Below, piece after piece: positions 7,951-17,029 of a DNA stretch of 64,000 nt (position 1 is the stretch's first letter; each line of letters starts with the position of its first letter). Below the pieces are notes generated by a model. That model saw nothing but the letters and a program-made list of their open reading frames with translations. It was not told where the DNA came from and did not search any database. This DNA comes from Mucilaginibacter auburnensis (GTDB taxonomy: Bacteria > Bacteroidota > Bacteroidia > Sphingobacteriales > Sphingobacteriaceae), in NCBI RefSeq assembly GCF_002797815.1, contig NZ_PGFJ01000002.1, positions 124,001-188,000 on the forward strand, written 5' to 3'. The translations under genes were made by a program, and so were the position numbers.

Positions 7951-8886
7951 ATGGAATTAAAATCAAATTTTCGCTTAACGTCTGTATCAAACCCTATATT
8001 ACAGTCAACCCCACCAAGCCCTTACGCGCCGATAGATATTCTCATTGGCAAATGGGAAGGAAAAGGATTTAATCAGATATGGAGGCCATTTTTTGGCGTT
8101 CCTGGTCAGGACAGGTTTCTTGAATTAAATGAAACAATAGAACAAATTGAATTTGAGATCATTCCGGGTGATGTCCCAAATCGTGGTTTGCTCCAGGCAG
8201 ATATCAACTTAAAGGGCATTAGATATCTTCAATCTATACAAGATGCTAACGCGCTGGGGCCTAATGGCGAGAAGCTTCCGGGTATTCACATTGAAAACGG
8301 AATGTGGCTGTCGGTTCCGGCAACTAATGACGTTGATGCACCACGAACCGTTGCCCGCACTGCCAGCATTCCGCACGGAACAGCCTTTGTTGCACAGGGT
8401 TTTGAGGTGCCAACTATTAACGGCGCGCCTCCTTTTGCTGTGGCAGATATCACTCCTTTTGTTATAGGTGATCCGTCAAACCGGATACGTTTCCCTGAAT
8501 CTGTATTGGCCAATCCCTCTCCATTCAGAACACCGCTTACTGATATACCAAACGTAACACAAAGCATTGTAGACGACCCGAATACCGTATTGGCAAATGA
8601 TTTAAAAGGCTTTACAGTACTGTCTACCTCAACGCTTATCATCTCAACCATACCGTTAAATCCACCCCCCAGCGGCGGCGGCACTTCCAATATATCTTTT
8701 CTGGAAGGTGTTGCCGGTAATCCTACTGCACAGTCGGCCCAAATAGAAGCAATTTTTTGGGTGGAAAAAGTATTAGATGCGGAAGGGAAAGAAATGACAC
8801 TATTACAGTATTCTCAAAACGTATTATTAAACTTTAACGGACTAAGCTGGCCACACATTTCGGTAGCTACATTGGTTAAACAATAG
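7951..8886 (+). CDS. Heme-binding/FABP-like beta-barrel protein
   Basis: A 311-residue cytoplasmic protein without a signal peptide. The start of the fold, PIDILIGKWEGKGFNQIWRP (residues 28-47), resembles the nitrobindin/FABP-like heme-binding barrel (GxWxGxG), and later segments (NETIEQIEFEII, GIRYLQSI, IHIENGMWLSVP) fit barrel strands. It is longer than nitrobindin (about 160) because of a Pro-rich insertion around residues 140-240. The conserved distal His of true nitrobindins is not obvious, so heme binding is unproven. Monocistronic, followed by a terminator shared with rplT. Confidence 0.6.
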   Translation: MELKSNFRLTSVSNPILQSTPPSPYAPIDILIGKWEGKGFNQIWRPFFGVPGQDRFLELNETIEQIEFEIIPGDVPNRGLLQADINLKGIRYLQSIQDANALGPNGEKLPGIHIENGMWLSVPATNDVDAPRTVARTASIPHGTAFVAQGFEVPTINGAPPFAVADITPFVIGDPSNRIRFPESVLANPSPFRTPLTDIPNVTQSIVDDPNTVLANDLKGFTVLSTSTLIISTIPLNPPPSGGGTSNISFLEGVAGNPTAQSAQIEAIFWVEKVLDAEGKEMTLLQYSQNVLLNFNGLSWPHISVATLVKQ

Positions 8887-8902
8887 TGTATGTAAACTAA
8901 GC

Positions 8903-8937
8903 AAAAAAGGCTTCCCGAAATCCGGAAAGCCTTTTAA
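8903..8937. terminator. Bidirectional terminator between convergent genes
   Basis: AAAAGGCTTCC and GGAAAGCCTTTT form a GC-containing stem with one bulge, A-rich on one side and T-rich on the other. It sits between the heme-binding-like gene and rplT, which converge. Confidence 0.8.
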
Positions 8938-8974
8938 TTTGTGAAATCACCAATAAATCAGTGAAATCCTAAAA

Positions 8975-9319
8975 TTATTTTACTGCGTCTACAACTGCTT
9001 TGAAAGCGTCAGGGTTGTTCATCGCTAAATCAGCTAATACCTTACGGTTTAAACCGATATTTTTAGCGGCTAACTTACCCATTAATTGTGAGTAAGAGAT
9101 ACCGTGCTGACGCGCACCTGCGTTGATACGTTGGATCCAAAGCGCGCGGAATTCGCGTTTTTTGGTTTTACGGTCGCGGTAAGCGTATTGTAAACCTTTT
9201 TCTACTGTGTTTTTTGCAATGGTGTAAACCTTGCTGCGTGAACCCCAATAACCTTTGGCAAGGTTCATGATGCGTTTCCTGCGTCTTCTCGACGCTACTG
9301 CGTTAACTGAACGTGGCAT
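8975..9319 (-). CDS. rplT: 50S ribosomal protein L20
   Basis: A 114-residue protein of standard bacterial length with the family signature ([59 protein letters not shown]). It binds 23S rRNA early in 50S assembly and in many bacteria represses its own operon. Last gene of thrS-infC-rpmI-rplT, 71 bases after rpmI. Confidence 0.98.
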   Translation of the reverse strand: MPRSVNAVASRRRRKRIMNLAKGYWGSRSKVYTIAKNTVEKGLQYAYRDRKTKKREFRALWIQRINAGARQHGISYSQLMGKLAAKNIGLNRKVLADLAMNNPDAFKAVVDAVK

Positions 9320-9390
9320 TTTTTGTTGTTTTTGGTAATGAGTGCCTTCCGGACTTTAATACTCTAATACCTGGTTAATTAAATTGTTAA

Positions 9391-9591
9391 TTACTTTCCG
9401 ATTGCAAGCATACGTTTTACGTTACCCATATCAGCGTTGCTTACAAGGCTGGTTTGAGTTAAGTTACGCTTACGTTTAGTGCTCTTCTTGGTTAAGATGT
9501 GGCTCTTGAAAGCGTTCTTTCTTGCAATTTTACCGGTTCCAGTAAGCTTAAAGCGCTTTTTTGCACTGGAATTGGTTTTTACTTTTGGCAT
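9391..9591 (-). CDS. rpmI: 50S ribosomal protein L35
   Basis: A 66-residue, very basic protein with the L35 pattern ([31 protein letters not shown]). ATG at 9591. It lies between infC (127-base spacer) and rplT in the universally conserved IF3-L35-L20 order. Confidence 0.98.
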   Translation of the reverse strand: MPKVKTNSSAKKRFKLTGTGKIARKNAFKSHILTKKSTKRKRNLTQTSLVSNADMGNVKRMLAIGK

Positions 9592-9718
9592 GTCTGTTAG
9601 TTATTTGTGTTAATTATCAGGCGTTTCGCAACGCTTTATCTTTATCTGAACACGTGTTCAGCTTCAATCTAAATCAAACAAACTTCATCTGCACATCAGC
9701 ACATCCGAAATCTGAACA
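9592..9718 (-). promoter_or_regulatory. infC-rpmI spacer with a perfect 16-bp palindrome
   Basis: This spacer holds the perfect palindrome CTGAACAC|GTGTTCAG at 9646-9661 and short repeated motifs such as CATCTGCACATCAGCACATC. In other phyla this position carries the L20-binding autoregulatory RNA; whether the hairpin here does so is unknown. The repeated motifs may instead be a decayed dispersed repeat. Confidence 0.3.
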
Positions 9719-10285
9719 TTATTTTTTAGCAGCCTTAGGCGCAACGGTTAAAAACATCCGTTTACCCTCCAGCTTTGGTAATTGCTCCACCTTGCCTACT
9801 TCTTCTAAAGCTTGTGCAAAACGCAACAGCAATATCTCACCCTGCTCTTTGTAAACAATAGCACGGCCTTTAAAGTGCACGTAAGCTCTTACCTTTTCAC
9901 CGCTTTCTAAAAACTTGGTGGCATGCTTTAATTTAAATTCAAAGTCATGGTCATCAGTATTCGGTCCAAAACGGATCTCCTTAATAACGGTTTGCTTGGC
10001 GTTGCTCTTTATCTCTTTAAGCTTTTTCTTCTGCTCGTAAATAAACTTATTGTAATCAGTTACTTTACAAACCGGCGGAACAGCATTTGGAGATATTTCA
10101 ACCAGATCCAACTCTTGTTGTTCAGCTATCGCTAAAGCGTCGCGTAACGAATATACCCCCTGCTCCACATTATCGCCAACTAAACGTACTTCAGTAGCTC
10201 TGATAAATTGATTAATGTTGTGCTCAGCCTCTTTCTTCTTGAAAGGTGGCCTTGGGCCTCTGTTGAATGGTCTGTTTAATGCCAA
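9719..10285 (-). CDS. infC: Translation initiation factor IF-3 (TTG start)
   Basis: A 188-residue IF3: N-terminal domain ([24 protein letters not shown]), linker ([21 protein letters not shown]) and C-terminal domain ([22 protein letters not shown]). It binds the 30S subunit and rejects non-cognate start codons. The start is TTG at 10285: an in-frame stop lies four codons upstream and no Met follows until the C-terminal end, so a non-ATG start is unavoidable. In Enterobacteria infC starts with AUU and IF3 represses its own synthesis by that codon; TTG could give the same loop here. It starts one base after the thrS stop. Confidence 0.97.
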   Translation of the reverse strand: MALNRPFNRGPRPPFKKKEAEHNINQFIRATEVRLVGDNVEQGVYSLRDALAIAEQQELDLVEISPNAVPPVCKVTDYNKFIYEQKKKLKEIKSNAKQTVIKEIRFGPNTDDHDFEFKLKHATKFLESGEKVRAYVHFKGRAIVYKEQGEILLLRFAQALEEVGKVEQLPKLEGKRMFLTVAPKAAKK

Positions 10286-10286
10286 G

Positions 10287-12212
10287 TTATACGGTTATTT
10301 CTTTTATTATTTGTTTTTTAAATTCTTCTATGCTCATACTTCCCAAATCGCCCTGCCCATGTCTGCGAACAGAAACTTCATTTTGTTCTGCCTCTTTTTC
10401 GCCAACTATGAGCATGTATGGTATCTTTTTGACTTCAGCGTCGCGTATTTTGCGACCGATCTTTTCATCCCTAAAGTCAATTAGCCCGCAAATATCGGAA
10501 TCTTTTAACTCATCTGAAAGTTTTTTTGCATATTCTTCATACTTTTCTGAGATAGGCAAAATAATAAATTGCTCGGGCGATAACCATAGCGGGAAGTTAC
10601 CCGCGCAATGTTCTATCAATACAGCCACGAAGCGTTCCATAGAGCCAAAAGGCGCGCGGTGTATCATTACCGGGCGGTGCTTCATATTATCGCTGCCGGT
10701 ATACTCCAGTTCAAAGCGTTCAGGAAGGTTATAATCAACCTGAATGGTACCCAATTGCCATTTACGGCCAATAGCATCTCTTACCATAAAGTCCAATTTC
10801 GGACCGTAAAATGCAGCTTCACCGGTTTCAACAACGGTTTTCAAACCTTTTTCCTCGGCAGCTTCTATGATTGCCGATTCGGCCAAAGCCCAATTTTCGT
10901 CAGTACCAATGTATTTAGCCTTATTGTCAGGGTCACGTAGAGAAACCTGTGCAATGTAATCCTGAAAGCCTAAAGCGCCAAATACATATAATACCAGGTC
11001 AATTACCTTTTTAAACTCTTCCTTCACCTGATCGGGGCGGCAAAACAAATGCGCGTCATCCTGAGTAAAGCCACGTACACGGGTTAAACCATGCAGCTCG
11101 CCGCTTTGCTCATAACGGTATACAGTACCAAATTCTGCAAAACGTACGGGAAGGTCTTTATATGAGCGTGGTTTTGTTTTATAGATCTCGCAATGGTGCG
11201 GGCAGTTCATTGGTTTTAAAAAGAACTCCTCACCCTCCTGCGGGGTTTTTATGGGTTGGAATGAATCAGCACCATATTTCTCATAATGGCCTGAAGTTAC
11301 ATACAGGTTTTTATGCCCGATGTGTGGTGTAATAACCTGCTCATAACCCGCCTTAACCTGTGCTTTTTGCAAAAAGTTAACCAGGCGCTCACGCAGTGCA
11401 GTGCCCTTTGGCAACCATAACGGCAGGCCCATACCCACCTTTTCAGAGAAGGCAAATAACTCCAGCTCTTTACCTAATTTACGGTGATCACGTTTTTTGG
11501 CTTCTTCTAAAACACGCAGGTATTCAGTCAGTTCGCTTGCTTTGGGGAAAGTAACACCGTAGATACGGGTAAGCTGCTTGCGGCTTTCATCACCACGCCA
11601 GTATGCTCCCGCAACACTCATTAATTTAACAGCTTTCACAAAGCCGGTATTGGGTATATGCGGACCGCGGCACAGGTCGGTAAAGTTCCCTTGCGTATAA
11701 AAAGTGATTGCGCCATCGGGCAGATCCTTGATCAGATCCAGCTTGTATTCATCTCCTTTTTCGGTAAAATAAGCTATAGCATCAGCCTTGCTAACGGGTT
11801 TACGCGTAAACTCCTCTTTAGTTTTGGCCAGCTCTATCATTTTATCCTCTATCTTTTTAAACTCTTCAGATGAGAATACCTTGTCGCCAAAATCTACGTC
11901 GTAGTAAAAACCGGTTTCAATAGCCGGGCCTATACCAAACTTGGTACCCGGATAAAGAGACTCTAAAGCCTCGGCCATTAAGTGCGCTGATGAATGCCAA
12001 AAGGTTGCTTTACCTTTATCGTCATTCCAGGTTAATAATTTAACAGACGAATCTTTGTCTATCGCGCGGTTGGCATCCCAAACCTCGCCATCAATCTCGG
12101 CTGCTAATACGTTTCTTGCTAAACCTTCAGAGATAGACAGTGCTATCTGCATAGAAGTAATCCCCTGTTCGTACTCACGAACGGAACCGTCGGGTAGTGT
12201 AATTTTGATCAT
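10287..12212 (-). CDS. thrS: Threonine-tRNA ligase
   Basis: A 641-residue class II synthetase charging tRNA-Thr. Domains in order: TGS (residues 1-60, [16 protein letters not shown]), the editing SAD domain ([14 protein letters not shown] near residue 75 with the HxxxH pair), the catalytic core with motif 2 ([20 protein letters not shown]), zinc-binding Cys in PMNCPHHC, and the C-terminal anticodon-binding domain ([11 protein letters not shown]). Full length. First gene of the translation operon; TTTG three bases before the ATG hints at a promoter very close to the start. Confidence 0.98.
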   Translation of the reverse strand: MIKITLPDGSVREYEQGITSMQIALSISEGLARNVLAAEIDGEVWDANRAIDKDSSVKLLTWNDDKGKATFWHSSAHLMAEALESLYPGTKFGIGPAIETGFYYDVDFGDKVFSSEEFKKIEDKMIELAKTKEEFTRKPVSKADAIAYFTEKGDEYKLDLIKDLPDGAITFYTQGNFTDLCRGPHIPNTGFVKAVKLMSVAGAYWRGDESRKQLTRIYGVTFPKASELTEYLRVLEEAKKRDHRKLGKELELFAFSEKVGMGLPLWLPKGTALRERLVNFLQKAQVKAGYEQVITPHIGHKNLYVTSGHYEKYGADSFQPIKTPQEGEEFFLKPMNCPHHCEIYKTKPRSYKDLPVRFAEFGTVYRYEQSGELHGLTRVRGFTQDDAHLFCRPDQVKEEFKKVIDLVLYVFGALGFQDYIAQVSLRDPDNKAKYIGTDENWALAESAIIEAAEEKGLKTVVETGEAAFYGPKLDFMVRDAIGRKWQLGTIQVDYNLPERFELEYTGSDNMKHRPVMIHRAPFGSMERFVAVLIEHCAGNFPLWLSPEQFIILPISEKYEEYAKKLSDELKDSDICGLIDFRDEKIGRKIRDAEVKKIPYMLIVGEKEAEQNEVSVRRHGQGDLGSMSIEEFKKQIIKEITV

Positions 12213-12320
12213 CTACAAACATGATGTGCTGCTTATCTTCAACCTTTACCTAAAGGAAAAGCTTTTAAAAGCGGCGGTTATAACAATTTTGTTTTAGTCG
12301 ATAGCCTACTAATGCTATCT

Positions 12321-12328
12321 TAGTTTTG
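12321..12328 (+). promoter_or_regulatory. Putative -7 box for the macrodomain gene
   Basis: TAGTTTTG fits TAnnTTTG and lies 65 bases before the ATG. No TTG is present at the expected -33 distance. Confidence 0.3.
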
Positions 12329-12392
12329 TGATGCGAATTTAGCGAAAATCATCAATAAATAAAACTCAACTCACCAATACAGTTTGATTGAT

Positions 12393-12923
12393 ATGAACAA
12401 CAGAATTGAATTAATAAAAGGCGATATAACGAAAATACATACGGATGCTATTGTCAACACAGCCAATACGAGCTTGCTTGGCGGAGGCGGTGTTGATGGC
12501 GCAATACATCGTACAGGTGGTAAAGCTATATTGGAAGACTGTTATAAAATACGAGAACGACAAGGCAGTTGCAAAACAGGCGAGGCTGTGATTACTACCG
12601 GAGGTAAATTACCCGCCAAATATGTTATACACACTGTGGGACCGGTTTGGAGTAAAAGTAACAGCGTAAAAGCGGAGCAATTGCTTGAAAACGCCTACCG
12701 TAACAGTTTAAAAGTGGCAGTTGTTAATAATATTGAAACGATCGCTTTCCCAAACATAAGCATAGGTATTTATCATTTTCCGAAACAAGAAGCCGCTGAG
12801 ATAGCAATAGACTCCGTAAAAACATTTCTTGACGGAAACAACCAAATTAAAAAAGTAATATTTGTATGCTTTGATGAAGAAAATTACCAAATCTACAAAA
12901 TGCTTTTATATGCAGATCAATAA
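12393..12923 (+). CDS. Macrodomain protein (ADP-ribose / O-acetyl-ADP-ribose hydrolase type)
   Basis: A 176-residue stand-alone macrodomain like E. coli YmdB. ADP-ribose-binding motifs are IKGDITKI (residues 8-15), [18 protein letters not shown] (22-39), [22 protein letters not shown] and the [12 protein letters not shown] loop. It hydrolyses O-acetyl-ADP-ribose or removes ADP-ribose from proteins in its relatives. The ATG at 12393 is preferred to an in-frame TTG nine bases earlier. A TAGTTTTG (12321-12328) could be the -7 box. Its end overlaps the opposite-strand small gene by 7 bases. Confidence 0.92.
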   Translation: MNNRIELIKGDITKIHTDAIVNTANTSLLGGGGVDGAIHRTGGKAILEDCYKIRERQGSCKTGEAVITTGGKLPAKYVIHTVGPVWSKSNSVKAEQLLENAYRNSLKVAVVNNIETIAFPNISIGIYHFPKQEAAEIAIDSVKTFLDGNNQIKKVIFVCFDEENYQIYKMLLYADQ

Positions 12924-13090
12924 CGCTGAAAACCTTTACGTTTCCATTTGAAAGCGCGCTTGGTACGATCGATCGTTCTGCTACGCCATCTGTCAAACTT
13001 ACCACCCACCATGGCCGCTCCGCCAAAGGCAAGCAGGTAGATCATTATTACAACAAAAATGCCAACTATATATAACAAAGTATTGCTCAT
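12917..13090 (-). CDS. Small single-span membrane protein (57 aa)
   Basis: A short ORF with ATG at 13090 and TGA at 12917. Residues 4-27 are hydrophobic ([19 protein letters not shown]), followed by [19 protein letters not shown] and a strongly basic tail (about 12 Arg/Lys in the last 27 residues). One inner-membrane helix with a cytoplasmic positive tail is likely. No family recognised; the clean membrane-then-basic layout and ATG start support a real gene. Its 3' end overlaps the macrodomain gene by 7 bases on the opposite strand. Confidence 0.6.
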   Translation of the reverse strand: MSNTLLYIVGIFVVIMIYLLAFGGAAMVGGKFDRWRSRTIDRTKRAFKWKRKGFQRY

Positions 13091-13167
13091 GATACAACAG
13101 ATTACAGTTTAGTTGAACAAGCATCATGCCTTATCCTGCTTTTACCACTTTGAGGAGTAAACATAGA

Positions 13168-13395
13168 TCAATGTAATTTCTCAGCATAATTCTCCCGCAC
13201 ATGCTGGTTGATATAGGTGGTTAACCCCTCGCCCTTGCGGGCCAGTTTCTCCATTTTATTTAAGTGTTCTTTACCGGTGCTTTCGGTTGTGTAGAGATAC
13301 ACGGAACCATCCCTGAACTTTATACTGATACCATCAGGTAGAATATCATAAGCGATAATTCCGGTGTTTGTGTTAGACGATTGGTAGCGTTGCAT
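13168..13395 (-). CDS. KTSC-like domain small protein
   Basis: A 75-residue protein starting at ATG 13395 (MQRYQSSNTNTGIIAYDI); a TTG three codons earlier is less likely. The sequence SNIAYDI-type beginning, ISIKFRDGSVYLYTTESTG and GLTTYINQHVRENY fit the KTSC family, named for its link to lysyl-tRNA synthetase C-termini, a small beta-rich domain of unknown role. Stands alone. Confidence 0.65.
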   Translation of the reverse strand: MQRYQSSNTNTGIIAYDILPDGISIKFRDGSVYLYTTESTGKEHLNKMEKLARKGEGLTTYINQHVRENYAEKLH

Positions 13396-13461
13396 AACCA
13401 ACAATCAGCAAATTGATTGCCAAAACAAATCCGAAATTGAAAATCCGAACTCCGAAATCAG

Positions 13462-14190
13462 CTACACATTCCCCCACCCGTTAGCCAAAACATCAGCCAG
13501 GTGCATGGTTTTTATTGTGAGGTTATTTTTGTCGATATAGCTTTGCAGGTGCATCAGGCAGGATGCATCTGTCGAGATGATGTAATCAGCACCTGCTTCC
13601 ATAGCAAAATCAACTTTCTGCTGCGCCATTGCTGCCGATATAGCATCGAACTTAACAGCGAAGGTACCGCCGAAGCCGCAACAGGTGTCGCCTTGTTTTA
13701 GTTCCACCAGTTCCAGGCCCAAAACTTTTGATAGTAATTGTCGCGGTTCATCTTTTATTTTACACTCACGCAACGCGCTGCAGCTATCATGGTAAACTGC
13801 ACGACCATCCAGTTCAGCGCCGAAGTTATCAAAATGAATAATATTGACCAGGAAATCAGACAGTTCAAATATATTGCCCTGTACCGCCCTACAATGGTTA
13901 TGTACTGTTGTATTAGTGAAGAGATCATTATAGTAGTTTTTTACCATGCCTGTGCACGAGGCGGATGGCGTAACAATAACACTGTCTTCAGCAAAACCAT
14001 CTAAAAACTTTCTACCTACTGTTTTAGCCTCGTCCCAAAAGCCTGCATTAAATGCCGGCTGTCCGCAGCAGGTTTGCTCGGGGTTGTAGCTCACCTCGCA
14101 TCCCGCCTTTTCCAATAACTTTACGGTATTGAAAGCAGTATCAGGAAAAAGCTGATCTATAAAACAGGGAATAAATACTTCTGTCTTCAT
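13462..14190 (-). CDS. lutA: LutA/YkgE-type Fe-S oxidoreductase (CCG domains)
   Basis: A 242-residue protein with two cysteine-rich CCG domains: EQTCCGQPAFNAGF near residues 38-51 and KQGDTCCGFGGTFAVK near 165-180, each followed by downstream Cys residues. This matches LutA (YkgE), a subunit of the lactate oxidation complex with LutB and LutC. Neither partner is adjacent, so LutBC must lie elsewhere if the complex is complete. The heterodisulfide-reductase-type CCG domain could also serve another oxidoreductase. ATG at 14190. Confidence 0.85.
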   Translation of the reverse strand: MKTEVFIPCFIDQLFPDTAFNTVKLLEKAGCEVSYNPEQTCCGQPAFNAGFWDEAKTVGRKFLDGFAEDSVIVTPSASCTGMVKNYYNDLFTNTTVHNHCRAVQGNIFELSDFLVNIIHFDNFGAELDGRAVYHDSCSALRECKIKDEPRQLLSKVLGLELVELKQGDTCCGFGGTFAVKFDAISAAMAQQKVDFAMEAGADYIISTDASCLMHLQSYIDKNNLTIKTMHLADVLANGWGNV

Positions 14191-14336
14191 GGGCGGCTAA
14201 TTTCAGAAAAAGTTTTGAGTATGGCTCTCTCCTACTAAAGTAAATGATTGTTATCAGTTATTGATTGTGCCGGTACAAACCTCTTTTGTTACTGATTGTT
14301 TGTTACTAACTTCACTTTTAATAAAAAAACAAACCT

Positions 14337-14840
14337 ATGATAATCGATTATCTTAAAATTGAATTTGAGCACGAAGTTGAAAGCACCCGCAAACTATTAA
14401 ATGCAGTGCCTGAAAAAGACCTTGGCTACCAACCGTCCGAAATTTCATGGACAATGGGCGAACTTGCCCAGCACATTGCCACCATTTACCACTGGTATGT
14501 TGGCACCATAACCCAGGACGTTTATGATATTGCAACCGACTCACTTGAGCGCGGCGATACCAATGATATCAAAGCTACTTTGGCCCTTTTTGAAAACAAT
14601 GTGGAGAAAGCGCGTGCAGCATTAAATACGCTTACCGAAGAAAAGCTGCAGCAAAACTGGACTATGAAAGTTGGCGACAAAGTTGTGCTGGGCCCTATGC
14701 CGCGTGGCATTGTAGCGCGTGGCTTTCTGTTCAATCACATTTATCATCACCGGGGCGAATTGATAGTTTACCTGCGCGCAACCGGAAATATGGTACCGGG
14801 CTTATACGGGCCGACGTATGAAGATCAAAAGGTGATGTAG
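14337..14840 (+). CDS. DinB/YfiT-like putative metalloenzyme
   Basis: A 167-residue four-helix DinB-superfamily protein. The putative metal ligands are His46 (ELAQHIATIYHWY) and the pair in FNHIYHHRGEL near residues 136-140. Family members bind Zn or Ni and include thiol S-transferases. ATG at 14337; 16 bases upstream of the DUF5071 gene, so both may be cotranscribed. Confidence 0.87.
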   Translation: MIIDYLKIEFEHEVESTRKLLNAVPEKDLGYQPSEISWTMGELAQHIATIYHWYVGTITQDVYDIATDSLERGDTNDIKATLALFENNVEKARAALNTLTEEKLQQNWTMKVGDKVVLGPMPRGIVARGFLFNHIYHHRGELIVYLRATGNMVPGLYGPTYEDQKVM

Positions 14841-14856
14841 TTAAAAATAACATTTA

Positions 14857-15252
14857 ATGATAGGTGACGTGGATTTAAAAGAATTGATTCCAAAAAACAA
14901 GTTTGATGAAGAAGGGATTGAAAAGCTAAGCAAACTTACGTTTGAAGAAATTCACCCCATTGTTCCGGAACTGTTGGAGTGGTTACAAGACATGAATTGG
15001 CCTGTGGCAAGACCAATCGCAGAAATATTATTCCCGTTTGTAGATAAAATTACGGATGATTTAATCAAAATTTTAAGAGGAGACGACTCGCTTTGGAAAT
15101 ATTGGATATTGGTTGTTCTTTTAAAAAACACAAACAATCCTCGTCTTTTGAAGGAAATAGATCGCCTTGCGAGATTTCCAACTAAAAATGAAATAGAAAA
15201 TGAAGTTGATGTAGAAGCAGGTTTGATATTAAACGGTAGTGCAGGAAAATAA
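14857..15252 (+). CDS. DUF5071 family protein
   Basis: A 131-residue protein resembling DUF5071 (IHPIVPELLEWLQDMNWPVARPI, LRGDDSLWKYWIL). Helical and HEAT-like in character; no catalytic residues or signal peptide. Function unknown. Follows the DinB gene by 16 bases. Confidence 0.75.
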   Translation: MIGDVDLKELIPKNKFDEEGIEKLSKLTFEEIHPIVPELLEWLQDMNWPVARPIAEILFPFVDKITDDLIKILRGDDSLWKYWILVVLLKNTNNPRLLKEIDRLARFPTKNEIENEVDVEAGLILNGSAGK

Positions 15253-15302
15253 AAATTGAAGTTGTTGTAAAATATTTATTTACGCCGGTCGTCTACCTCA
15301 AT

Positions 15303-15767
15303 ATGTATTCAACCTTACTTACTTTACACTCGCTTACCCGTTGGCTGGTATTGGGCAGCCTTTTGTTCGCCATTTTTTGGAGTTACAGGGGCTGGCTGCA
15401 AAAACGCAGCTTCCTGAAGTTTGATAACCGCGTAAGAACTATAGCTACCACCTTTGCACATATCCAGTTTGTATTGGGTGTAACGCTTTATTTTGTAAGC
15501 CCTATCGTCTCTTATTTTCTGCATAATTTCGGTACGGCTGTGCACGAAAGGGCCATCAGGTTTTTCGGGATGGAGCATATTACGGTGATGTTGATAGCGG
15601 TTGGCGTGATTACGGTTGGATCAGCTAAAGCCAAGCGACTGCAAAACGATACTGATAAATTTAAAACCATGGCCATCTGGTTTACTATTGCGCTGGTGCT
15701 TATTTTAAGCTCTATACCATGGTCTTTTTCACCATTGACAAGCAGGCCTAACTTCAGGTGGTTTTAA
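15303..15767 (+). CDS. Four-helix membrane protein, cytochrome b-like
   Basis: A 154-residue membrane protein with four predicted helices (about 8-26, 45-68, 93-108, 122-142). Histidines lie in or next to helices (LHSLTRW, FAHIQFVLG, FLHNFG, GMEHITVML), a pattern that leads databases to call relatives cytochrome b, but heme binding is only suggested. ATG at 15303, 50 bases after the DUF5071 gene. Confidence 0.6.
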   Translation: MYSTLLTLHSLTRWLVLGSLLFAIFWSYRGWLQKRSFLKFDNRVRTIATTFAHIQFVLGVTLYFVSPIVSYFLHNFGTAVHERAIRFFGMEHITVMLIAVGVITVGSAKAKRLQNDTDKFKTMAIWFTIALVLILSSIPWSFSPLTSRPNFRWF

Positions 15768-16089
15768 GTTTAAACACTAAGGTGTACCATGTGCATATGC
15801 GACGAGGCATTTATTTAGCTCAAAATGAATTTTATAACTAACTCAAATTCAGTATATATCAATTAAAGTAACTGTCCCACCAAAAAAATATCAGTTTATA
15901 AATTGAGTATTGACCTAATTTGGTCCACCAAATGGGACAGGGTTCAATACACTAAGTCTTAAACTAAGATTTATATGATTTTCTTGATTACAGGATTTGA
16001 ATTTATTTGAAAGCATTTGCGTCACATAGATCATGTCCCCTTTTACTATCTTAGCAATATAAATTTCCCTCCTGCAAGTATTTTAGAAA
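15768..16089. other. Gene-free stretch with a possible short mobile-element remnant
   Basis: 322 bases without a gene. It is AT-rich except for a 69-bp segment at 15872-15940 bounded by CTGTCCCA and TGGGACAG; see the repeat entry. The rest is presumably the promoter region of the AraC-type gene, but I see no clear TAnnTTTG box. Confidence 0.6.
15872..15940. repeat. 69-bp segment with inverted termini (IS or MITE remnant?)
   Basis: The ends are perfect 8-bp inverted repeats, CTGTCCCA (15872-15879) and TGGGACAG (15933-15940). Just inside the right end is a perfect palindrome TTTGGT-CC-ACCAAA (15919-15932), and the left end continues CCACCAAAA. Terminal repeats with similar internal motifs resemble the ends of a transposable element, but the segment is far too short for a transposase and I see no clear target duplication. 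Confidence 0.4.
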
Positions 16090-16941
16090 ATGCAAAACAA
16101 CTATAAAAAAATCGACCTGTTTGGAAAATCATTTCTACAAAAGCTGGTGGTAAAACCGCCTTTCACTTTTGATTTCCCGGTAGAAGAACGCGCGTGTTTT
16201 TTATATTTGTTGCAAGGTGCAATGGAGTTTCAGTTTGAGGACGACCAAACTCATGTTCCTACCAATCAATCACTGTTGTTAAATTGCCTGCAATCGGGCA
16301 AACAGGTTAGAAACACTAAAGAGAGTGGCATAGGCGAAGTGGTTATTGTTACCTTCCATCCCGAAATTTTAAAAAAAATTTACGAGAAAGAATTGCCGGC
16401 CATTGTTCAGCCGGGTAAAGCCGTATCAAACCAGTCGCATGGTAAGATCAATAACGATTTCCTGATACAGAAATACATTGAAGGATTGCTTTTTTACTTT
16501 GAAAATCCATCGTTAGTGAATGATGAGATATTGACCTTAAAGTTAAAAGAGATCATTCTCCTGTTGTCGCAAACACAACAGGTGTCAACTATTCAGGTTA
16601 TCTTATCGCAGCTGTTTTCTCCTGTAAAGTTCTCGTTCCAACAGGTAATCGAAGCTAACTTGTTTTCACAACTGAGTATTGATGAACTGGCGCAGAAAAC
16701 CAATTTAAGCGTTTCATCTTTTAAACGGGAGTTTGCAAAAATGTATAACGACTCACCCGCTAACTATATAAAAAATAAAAAGTTAGAGAAAGCGGCAGAA
16801 CTGCTCCTGGCTTCAGATAACCGTATTGCCGATATTGCGTTCGACTGTGGTTTTAATGACCTGGCTAATTTCACTAAAAGCTTTCACGATAAATATGGCG
16901 TATCGCCTACCAATTACAGGCTGAACCAAATTGCCAAGTAA
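16090..16941 (+). CDS. AraC family transcriptional regulator
   Basis: A 283-residue regulator. Residues 1-165 form a divergent sensor domain with a cupin-like start; residues about 190-280 are the double helix-turn-helix DNA-binding domain (LFSQLSIDELAQKTNLSVSSF, FKREFAKMYNDSPANYIKNK, and NRIADIAFDCGFNDLANF followed by KSFHDKYGVSPTNYR). 88 bases upstream of the OsmC gene on the same strand, which it may regulate (inference). Ligand unknown. Confidence 0.93.
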   Translation: MQNNYKKIDLFGKSFLQKLVVKPPFTFDFPVEERACFLYLLQGAMEFQFEDDQTHVPTNQSLLLNCLQSGKQVRNTKESGIGEVVIVTFHPEILKKIYEKELPAIVQPGKAVSNQSHGKINNDFLIQKYIEGLLFYFENPSLVNDEILTLKLKEIILLLSQTQQVSTIQVILSQLFSPVKFSFQQVIEANLFSQLSIDELAQKTNLSVSSFKREFAKMYNDSPANYIKNKKLEKAAELLLASDNRIADIAFDCGFNDLANFTKSFHDKYGVSPTNYRLNQIAK

Positions 16942-17029
16942 TTGACCTGATTTACAAAACGCGTTTCATGGCGGTGCTGCACCTTTGTATTGTCAATATC
17001 GACAAACAAAAAATTAAATCAGAAACAAC

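Noticed and set aside
12847..13032. 61-residue minus-strand ORF overlapping the macrodomain gene
   Set aside because: No plausible protein pattern; the 57-residue membrane ORF in another frame of the same strand explains the region better.
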